Assembly: GCA_021797055.1 (NCBI GenBank)
Contig: JAKAAI010000006.1
Span: forward strand, 1 to 44,516
From: Thermoplasmata archaeon
GTDB lineage: Archaea > Thermoplasmatota > Thermoplasmata > Thermoplasmatales > Thermoplasmataceae
Reading direction: 5' to 3'
DNA length: 44,516 nucleotides
Shown here: positions 43,161-44,516 of the stretch, one piece after another
Layout: every line of letters begins with the position of its first letter
How positions within the stretch are numbered: position 1 is the stretch's first letter
The notes under the pieces: generated by a model
The model's input: the letters and a program-made list of their open reading frames with translations, nothing else
Told to the model about the DNA's origin: nothing
The model's database searches: none
Program-made: the position numbers and the translations under genes

Positions 43161-44513
43161 ATGGCAAAAAATATTTCTGACAAATTGGCGGAGACGGCTA
43201 AGGTTGCGACAGCGAAGGTGAATGATCTGGTCGGTGTGGAAGGTCTCCATATTAACGAACTCCCACTTAAAAAGGTACCTTCTTATATGAGGAGAAAGGG
43301 TGGGATTTGGTACTGGACCGGGGCCCTGATAACTATGGCCTTCGTGTATCAGGTTATAACTGGCCTTATATTGTTACTTTATTATGATCCTGCAAATGCT
43401 TACAATGGCACAGAGGCACTTATATCAACTGTACCGTATGGTGCGCTTATACTCTCCACACATCTATATGGCGCCTATGCAATGATTGTACTCATTTACG
43501 TTCACATGTTCAGAAACTATTTTACTGCTGCCTACAAGAAACCGAGGCAGCGTCAGTGGATTCTAGGTGTAATATTGCTCGGTTTGACACTTGGGGTTGC
43601 TTATTTTGGCTATTCAATGACCGGGGATCAGTTATCACTGGACGCAACTGATGTAGGGAGAGGCATCGCTGAATCGGCACCTGTCCTTGGAACTTTTCTC
43701 GAAACAGTAGTATTCGGTAATGGAACCTCCACAGATACCTTTATGAGAATGCTTGGCTGGCACATTATTTTCACTGCCCTTGTCGGGCTTGTCTTTGGGC
43801 TCCATTTCTATCTTGCAGAATCAAACTCAATCATGCCAAAGTCGAAGGACACAAATGGCAAATTTCCAGCAGTTGATACAGAGAAACCGGATTACAAGCC
43901 ATGGTATCCATATAATTTCGCATTTATGGCTCAGTTAGCCATGTTTGCATTTGGATTCATTATCCTGGTGCCATCTATAGTTGCGCTGATACCCAGCGTG
44001 CCCGTTCTTTTTTCGCCGTTTCCTATATCTCCGTCGCAAATTCCTCTTGTTCAGGCAGGTGTAATCCCTGCATATCCGCCATGGTTTTTACTGTTCCTTT
44101 ATAAGGCTGTGGACTTCAACATACTGCCTTACGAGGTCGGGCCTCTTCAGGGTCTTGCACCGTACTTCGTTATATCGGTCATATTTGGAGGGGTTCCTGC
44201 TATTTATTTCATCCTACTGCCATTCCTTGATAGAAGCAATGACAGACATCCTCTTTCCAGGCCAATAATAACGTCGTTTGGTATACTTTCTATAATTTAC
44301 CTTGTCGTGTTATCCGTTTGGGGCGCTATCCAGCCTGGTATTCCTATTTCAATGATGACTGTCGCAGTGGTTTTCTTGATCCCATTCTTTGTAGTTGTTT
44401 TATCGATCTTGTACCTTTCAAACCTGTACAGAAAAGGGAAGTTTAAATTAAGCGTGAACAGATTGATAACCTCTTATCTCATCTACATATTCCTGTTTAT
44501 AAGACCTCTGTGA
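43161..44513 (+). CDS. Cytochrome b of a bc-type complex, 3' end probably truncated
   Basis: A cytochrome b with the four heme-ligand histidines in STHLYGA, IYVHMFRNYF, GWHIIF and GLHFYLA. Eight hydrophobic helices are clear, and a ninth begins (ITSYLIYIFLF) but is cut short by a TGA at 44511. The last codons lie inside a 20-bp sequence repeated upstream of the Rieske gene, and the window ends three bases after the stop. The real protein may continue differently beyond the window, or the gene may be interrupted by a mobile element. It forms an operon with the Rieske gene; GGGTGA precedes the ATG. Confidence 0.93.
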   Translation: MAKNISDKLAETAKVATAKVNDLVGVEGLHINELPLKKVPSYMRRKGGIWYWTGALITMAFVYQVITGLILLLYYDPANAYNGTEALISTVPYGALILSTHLYGAYAMIVLIYVHMFRNYFTAAYKKPRQRQWILGVILLGLTLGVAYFGYSMTGDQLSLDATDVGRGIAESAPVLGTFLETVVFGNGTSTDTFMRMLGWHIIFTALVGLVFGLHFYLAESNSIMPKSKDTNGKFPAVDTEKPDYKPWYPYNFAFMAQLAMFAFGFIILVPSIVALIPSVPVLFSPFPISPSQIPLVQAGVIPAYPPWFLLFLYKAVDFNILPYEVGPLQGLAPYFVISVIFGGVPAIYFILLPFLDRSNDRHPLSRPIITSFGILSIIYLVVLSVWGAIQPGIPISMMTVAVVFLIPFFVVVLSILYLSNLYRKGKFKLSVNRLITSYLIYIFLFIRPL

Positions 44514-44516
44514 AAT
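44497..44516 (+). repeat. 20-bp repeat, copy 2, at the window edge
   Basis: Identical to 42296-42315 and truncated by the end of the window, so the repeat could be longer. It contains the final six codons of the cytochrome b frame, including its stop. Confidence 0.85.

Overview
The window looks like a chromosomal contig from a moderately AT-rich, acidophilic archaeon of the Thermoplasmata (Thermoplasmatales-like). The information-processing genes are archaeal in type: alanyl- and aspartyl-tRNA synthetases, fibrillarin, MBF1, KEOPS Cgi121, diphthine synthase and membrane-anchored LonB. Many genes have an archaeal TATA box 25-30 nt upstream of the start codon, so they are probably leaderless. 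GTG and TTG starts are frequent. Surface proteins carry many N-glycosylation sequons. I name no species.

Layout. 1-8.5 kb: a possible gene tail, tRNA-Gly, glutamate dehydrogenase, an NCS1 nucleobase permease with a dCTP deaminase/dUTPase-fold enzyme, ScpB overlapping PurD, an EF-Tu/SelB-like protein without a P-loop, a riboflavin-pathway reductase, S-adenosylhomocysteinase and tRNA-Thr. 8.5-9.3 kb has no convincing gene. 9.3-15.2 kb: M20 amidohydrolase, ROK kinase, NfeD-type membrane protein, AspRS, two small proteins and MBF1. 15.3-23.3 kb: fibrillarin, AlaRS followed directly by a site-2-protease-like protein lacking its zinc-binding histidines, an ATP-NAD/AcoX-type kinase and a DUF2070 membrane protein. 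23.3-30.5 kb: chorismate synthase, LonB, Cgi121, PfkB kinase, gamma carbonic anhydrase, enolase and diphthine synthase. 30.5-33.9 kb: a four-gene succinate dehydrogenase operon. 33.9-36.3 kb (minus strand): an hsp20-ArsR pair, DedA and dCMP deaminase. 36.4-40.7 kb: a surface/glycosylation group (GT4 transferase, GT-C-like membrane protein, YVTN beta-propeller). 40.7-42.4 kb is gene-poor around tRNA-Val. The end holds a Rieske protein and a cytochrome b.

Connections. Succinate dehydrogenase and the Rieske/cytochrome b pair are parts of an aerobic respiratory chain. The dUTPase-like enzyme and the dCMP deaminase fit a dCMP-to-dUMP route to thymidylate. LonB, the NfeD-like protein and the S2P-like protein are membrane proteolysis-type proteins, and the last two appear to lack key catalytic residues. 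Hsp20 and its ArsR-type neighbour resemble a self-regulated heat-shock unit.

Most notable oddities: the G-domain-less SelB-like protein, the REVGR site-2-protease homologue, the NfeD protein with Gln where the catalytic Lys is expected, purD and sdhA with no ATG/GTG/TTG before their nucleotide-binding motifs, and a cytochrome b whose last codons lie in a 20-bp sequence also found upstream of the Rieske gene, at the very end of the window.
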